DNA of 64,000 nt from Bacteroidota bacterium. Its GTDB lineage: Bacteria; Bacteroidota; Bacteroidia; NS11-12g; UBA955. The stretch lies in assembly GCA_030682255.1 (NCBI GenBank), contig JAUXOK010000023.1, forward strand, positions 1 to 64,000, read 5' to 3'. This document shows positions 60,783 to 64,000 of the stretch, piece after piece (within the stretch, counting starts at the first letter, position 1; every line of letters begins with the position of its first letter). Made by a program: the position numbers and the translations under genes. The notes under the pieces are model-generated. The model made no database searches. It saw nothing but the letters and a program-made list of their open reading frames with translations, and was not told the origin of the DNA.

Positions 60783-61913
60783 TTATCTAAATAATTTTAA
60801 ATATTGTTCAAACGCAAAGACTCTATTGCGTTTAAATCCTGTTAGTTCTTCTAAAATTTCAAGTCTTACAAAATCATTCAGCAATCTTGAGATAGTGGGG
60901 ACACTGACATTTATAGCAGTTGCTATACTTTGCATATCTGTAATGGGTTGACTATATAAATATTGTAACACATTATTTGCAAGTATTTGTTTTTTACCAA
61001 GTGTTATAATTTTAATTTCTACTGAAGTTCGCAGCTCAATGATTTTTTTAAATGTTTGAATGGAGTTTTCGGCTGTTATTCTTACGCCTTCTAAAAAAAA
61101 TTTAAGCCATTGCGCCAAATCGTTTTTAGTTCTAACAACAGTTAAGTTATCGTAATAATGCTCTTTGTTTTTTTCAAAAAAATCAGATAAGTACAAGGTT
61201 GGTTTTACCAATAATCCTGTACTTACTAGATAAAGGGTAATTAATAATCTTCCAATTCTGCCATTGCCATCTAAAAATGGATGTATGGTTTCAAATTGAT
61301 AGTGTAGAATTGCTATTTTGATTAAATGAGGTAAGTTACTATTTTCACTATGAATAAATTGCTCCAAATCTGACATATATTCTAAGATACCATCCTGATG
61401 AGGTGGAATAAATTTTGCATCAGCCAAACTACTACCTCCAATCCAGTTCTGACTGATTCGAAATTCCCCGGGTTGCTTGTGTTTACCTCTTGCTTCTTGC
61501 AATATTAATTTATGTGCATTTTTTAACAATCTATTACTTAGGGGTAAATTGTTAAGTTCAGCAATCGCTGTATTCATTGCTTGTACGTAGTTTTGTACTT
61601 CTTGCCAATCGTCTTTTTTTTCGGGATTTATATATTCTTCCTTTTGAACTGCTTCGTCTATATTTGTTTGGGTGCCTTCAATACGACTACTTTTTGTCCC
61701 CTCTTTTAGTACGTGCATCTTTATGAAAAAATCCACATCGGGTATTAATTGGCTATAGGCATTCAGTTCTCCTAGTTTTTGGTCGGCTTGGCTCAATAAC
61801 AATGCTACAGCATCGTTATCCAAATGCCATTGCGTATGGATAAGCGTTGGTTCAAAACTCTTATATTGAAGCCTCTGAACTAATTTACCTGACTTAAAAT
61901 TACTTATATTCAT
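60783..61913 (-). CDS. Fic family protein (AMP-transferase-like) with C-terminal winged helix
   Basis: A 376-residue class II-type Fic protein. The inhibitory motif S-x(3)-E-G occurs at residues 75-80 (SSRIEG), and the catalytic HPFLDGNGRIGR (H211) is complete. A C-terminal winged helix (about 310-376) suggests DNA binding and self-regulation. Such proteins AMPylate protein targets and are held inactive by the inhibitory helix; the target is unknown. A TATATTTG box lies 26 bp upstream. A MITE-like copy lies 168-245 bp upstream. Confidence 0.88.
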   Translation of the reverse strand: MNISNFKSGKLVQRLQYKSFEPTLIHTQWHLDNDAVALLLSQADQKLGELNAYSQLIPDVDFFIKMHVLKEGTKSSRIEGTQTNIDEAVQKEEYINPEKKDDWQEVQNYVQAMNTAIAELNNLPLSNRLLKNAHKLILQEARGKHKQPGEFRISQNWIGGSSLADAKFIPPHQDGILEYMSDLEQFIHSENSNLPHLIKIAILHYQFETIHPFLDGNGRIGRLLITLYLVSTGLLVKPTLYLSDFFEKNKEHYYDNLTVVRTKNDLAQWLKFFLEGVRITAENSIQTFKKIIELRTSVEIKIITLGKKQILANNVLQYLYSQPITDMQSIATAINVSVPTISRLLNDFVRLEILEELTGFKRNRVFAFEQYLKLFR

Positions 61914-61938
61914 TGAATGATGTTTTCGATTGTTAGTG

Positions 61939-61946
61939 CAAATATA
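61939..61946 (-). promoter_or_regulatory. fic promoter, -7 box TATATTTG
   Basis: A TAnnTTTG match on the minus strand, 26 bp before ATG 61913. Confidence 0.55.
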
Positions 61947-62080
61947 AATACTTATAATTTCAATTAAGTCATTTTATGAAAATATAAACTTCTGTATTTT
62001 CATTTGACTCCACTTTAAACCAATCTAATTCCATATGTAATTATTAGTTTAGTCCACACGATAGATTAGGGAAGACTTTA

Positions 62081-62158
62081 TGGTAAATGCCGATATAGCA
62101 AACAAATAGTTCAATGATGCGAAGCAGTACCGAATGACTATATTGTATGTATATTCGT
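62081..62158 (+). mobile_element. MITE-like element, third copy, 5-prime end degraded
   Basis: ATGGTAAATGCCGATATAGCAA through CGAAGCAGTACCGAATGACT to GTATATTCG matches the left hipBA copy (19260-19351) with several changes; the CCATTTATAAAT end is no longer recognisable. It lies in the 335-bp gap between the divergent fic and SDR genes, which otherwise holds their promoters and nothing else I can identify. Confidence 0.65.
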
Positions 62159-62222
62159 TATTACAAAGTAAATCTCATAACTTTATTATCTAATAGTGTA
62201 ACACTTGCGAATTGGCATAATT

Positions 62223-62230
62223 TACATTTG
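62223..62230 (+). promoter_or_regulatory. SDR gene promoter, -7 box TACATTTG
   Basis: A TAnnTTTG match, 19 bp before ATG 62249. Confidence 0.55.
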
Positions 62231-62248
62231 TTCAATATTATTTAAACA

Positions 62249-62998
62249 ATGGAAAATCTTAAAAACAAAACGGTCATTATTACTGGTGCAGCATCAGGAA
62301 TAGGAAAAGCCACAGCAGAATTATTTGCCCAAAAAGGAGCCAATGTCATTATCTCTGATATTGATGAATCGGAAGGAATAGTCACTACAAAAAACATAGT
62401 TGCCTCTGGCGGTAAAGTGACTTTTATTAAGACGGATGTTTCAATTCCTGAAGATATGGAGGCATTGGTAAATTTTGCGATAAAGACTTATGGCAAGTTG
62501 GATGTTGCAGTAAATAATGCTGGTATTGGTGGAGAATTAAACCCTTTGGCGGATATGAGCATCGAAGGTTGGCACAAAGTGATAAATATCAATCTTAACA
62601 GTTTGTTTTATGGCATGAAATATCAGATTCGCGCTATGTTAAAAAATGGGGGAGGTAGCATCATAAATATTTCATCTATTTTGGGTTCGGTTGGATTTGC
62701 AGGCTCAAGTGGGTATGCTTCTGCCAAGCATGGTGTAATTGGACTAACGCAAACTGCAGCTTTGGAATATTCATCCCAAAATATCAGAATCAATGCTGTT
62801 GGTCCAGGTTTTATAGATACCCCACTTTTAGATAGTTTGGATACAGAAATGAAGAAACAATTGGTGGCACTTCATCCTATCGGAAGGCTTGGTAAAAGCG
62901 AAGAAGTAGCAGAACTGATTTATTGGTTGGCTAGCGACAAATCATCGTTTGCTACTGGCAGTTATTACCCAATTGATGGGGGATACTTAGCTCGTTAA
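62249..62998 (+). CDS. SDR family oxidoreductase (classical)
   Basis: A 249-residue classical short-chain dehydrogenase: TGAASGIGKA near residue 12, NNAGIGG near residue 89, the serine in INISSILGS near residue 138, YASAKHG near residue 153 and a C-terminal DGGYLAR. A DIDES segment after beta-2 favours NAD(H). The sequence resembles 3-oxoacyl-ACP reductase and glucose 1-dehydrogenase groups, so the substrate is open. Monocistronic or in an operon with the peroxiredoxin gene 42 bp downstream. Confidence 0.83.
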   Translation: MENLKNKTVIITGAASGIGKATAELFAQKGANVIISDIDESEGIVTTKNIVASGGKVTFIKTDVSIPEDMEALVNFAIKTYGKLDVAVNNAGIGGELNPLADMSIEGWHKVININLNSLFYGMKYQIRAMLKNGGGSIINISSILGSVGFAGSSGYASAKHGVIGLTQTAALEYSSQNIRINAVGPGFIDTPLLDSLDTEMKKQLVALHPIGRLGKSEEVAELIYWLASDKSSFATGSYYPIDGGYLAR

Positions 62999-63040
62999 AT
63001 CTGATTTTATCATCTTAATTAACAGTCTTAAAAAAATATT

Positions 63041-63694
63041 ATGGAATTAGAAAATAACAATTGGACAGTGATACCACGCATAGGCGATATGGCTCCAGAT
63101 TTTGAAGCTGTAACAACAACAGGTAAACTTAAATTCAGCGAGTATAACAAAGATAAATGGGTTATTTTGTTTTCTCATCCAGCAGATTTTACGCCAGTTT
63201 GCACCACAGAACTTTCTGAATTTGCGCATCAGCAGGATTATTTTACAGAACAAAACACCAAACTAATTGGCTTGAGTATCGATAGCATTCATTCACACAT
63301 TGCTTGGGTGCATAATGTCAAAGAAAAATTGGGGGTGTTGATGGAATTTCCAATTATTGCTGATATTGATATGCATGTTGCCAAACTATATGGTATGTTG
63401 CAGCCAGGAGAAAGTCAAACTGCGGCTGTACGTGCAGTTTTTTTTATCGATCCCAAAGGAAAAATCAGGTTAATCATGTATTATCCTTTGAATGTGGGAA
63501 GAAATATGGATGAAATAAAACGCGCATTGCTAGCCCTACAAACAAGCGATGCCAATAAATGTGCAATGCCTTTGAATTGGAATTTAGGAGATAGTGTAAT
63601 TGTTCCTCCACCAACAACAGTGGATGCTATGCTAGAAAGAGAAAAAAGCAATTACGATATGGTAGATTTTTATTTAGCCAAAAAACAATTGTGA
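63041..63694 (+). CDS. 1-Cys peroxiredoxin (Prx6 type)
   Basis: A 217-residue peroxiredoxin with the peroxidatic C54 in SHPADFTPVCTTEL, VFFIDPKGKIR near residue 136 and a C-terminal arm of about 60 residues typical of Prx6-type enzymes; no clear resolving cysteine lies in the usual 2-Cys position. It reduces hydroperoxides in the cytoplasm. Confidence 0.9.
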   Translation: MELENNNWTVIPRIGDMAPDFEAVTTTGKLKFSEYNKDKWVILFSHPADFTPVCTTELSEFAHQQDYFTEQNTKLIGLSIDSIHSHIAWVHNVKEKLGVLMEFPIIADIDMHVAKLYGMLQPGESQTAAVRAVFFIDPKGKIRLIMYYPLNVGRNMDEIKRALLALQTSDANKCAMPLNWNLGDSVIVPPPTTVDAMLEREKSNYDMVDFYLAKKQL

Positions 63695-63785
63695 TGTCTA
63701 TTTGACCCAAAGAAATTGATTGAAAATACACACAAATGGTTTATTGAACATCCTATATCGACAAGCATTTTCAAATATTTGATTT

Positions 63786-63809
63786 GGACTATATTGTTTG
63801 TATATTCGG
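63786..63809 (+). mobile_element. MITE-like element, terminal remnant
   Basis: GGACTATATTGTTTGTATATTCGG matches the end of the other three copies (19329-19352 with one change). The rest of the gap 63695-64000 is AT-rich, and I see no gene in it. Confidence 0.55.
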
Positions 63810-64000
63810 CATAACTCTGGCTTCTACCACAATAGAAATTGTAAGAATACCGCCATTCAAAATGTAGTAAGAGCATTTGAAAATAAAACCATTCTTAATC
63901 ATAAGATAGACTAGAGAGCTGATAAATTTTTATGGATATGTATAAAAAAATCAGTCTATGATATTTTTTTAAGAAACTTAAAACATGTATTTTCGCACAA

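Noticed and set aside
1-64000. tRNA, rRNA or riboswitch genes
   Set aside because: I looked for cloverleaf-like arms and conserved leader elements in the larger gaps and found none I could support by eye.

Overview
The window is an AT-rich chromosomal segment that I assign to the Bacteroidota, class uncertain. Three things support this. Several starts are preceded by the Bacteroidota -7 promoter box TAnnTTTG. Purine-rich ribosome-binding sites are mostly absent. The gene complement is typical: exported parvulin chaperones, a surface-sugar locus and GxxExxY genes in palindromic repeats.

Positions 1-52,900 form a large surface-polysaccharide locus, almost entirely on the + strand. It reads as modules. 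(i) 1-9.4 kb: glycosyltransferases, two large membrane proteins of unknown function, a WecD-like acetyltransferase and a WecE-like transaminase (a dTDP-Fuc4NAc-type sugar). (ii) 9.4-19.2 kb: a HAD phosphatase, a membrane protein fused to a uridine-kinase-like domain, a class II aldolase, two related sugar nucleotidyltransferases and three glycosyltransferase-type proteins; the kinase, aldolase and nucleotidyltransferases look like a route to an activated building block I cannot name. (iii) 22-31.2 kb: a nonulosonic (sialic-acid-like) sugar set (SpsF-type cytidylyltransferase, class III aminotransferase, SDR, NeuB synthase, methyltransferase) followed by a HisH/HisF/PseA-type triad that normally makes an acetamidino group. 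(iv) 31-37 kb: glycosyltransferases, a UDP-uronate-type epimerase and an FkbM methyltransferase. (v) 37.3-39.5 kb: FdtA/FdtC/FdtB-type genes for a dTDP-3-acetamido-3,6-dideoxyhexose. (vi) 40-52.9 kb: glycosyltransferases, two Wzy-like membrane proteins, an AsnB-type amidotransferase and a WcaF-like acetyltransferase. I see no Wzx flippase, no Wza/Wzc export genes and no RmlA/RmlB, so these must lie elsewhere.

From 52.9 kb the window is mostly housekeeping: cysS (-), divergent from an operon of two parvulin-type chaperones, a SurA-related lipoprotein and a MoxR ATPase; then ribD (-), a Fic protein (-), an SDR and a 1-Cys peroxiredoxin.

Three accessory patterns stand out. First, three GxxExxY (PD-(D/E)XK-like) genes each sit inside a different family of imperfect palindromic repeats (A at 0-1 kb, B at 10-16.4 kb, C at 41.9-42.7 kb), as if each small nuclease-like protein has its own repeat. 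Family B fills nearly every intergenic gap of its operon. Second, two islands appear to have inserted at gene edges while duplicating the edge: a hipBA island (19.1-22.0 kb, 19-bp direct repeats at a glycosyltransferase tail) and an island with a deaminase-GHKL ATPase fusion (34.2-36.0 kb, 79-bp identical direct repeats at a glycosyltransferase start). Third, a roughly 110-130 bp MITE-like element occurs as two inverted copies around hipBA and as degraded copies near 62.1 and 63.8 kb. One copy has a clean 5-bp target duplication inside a pseudogene.
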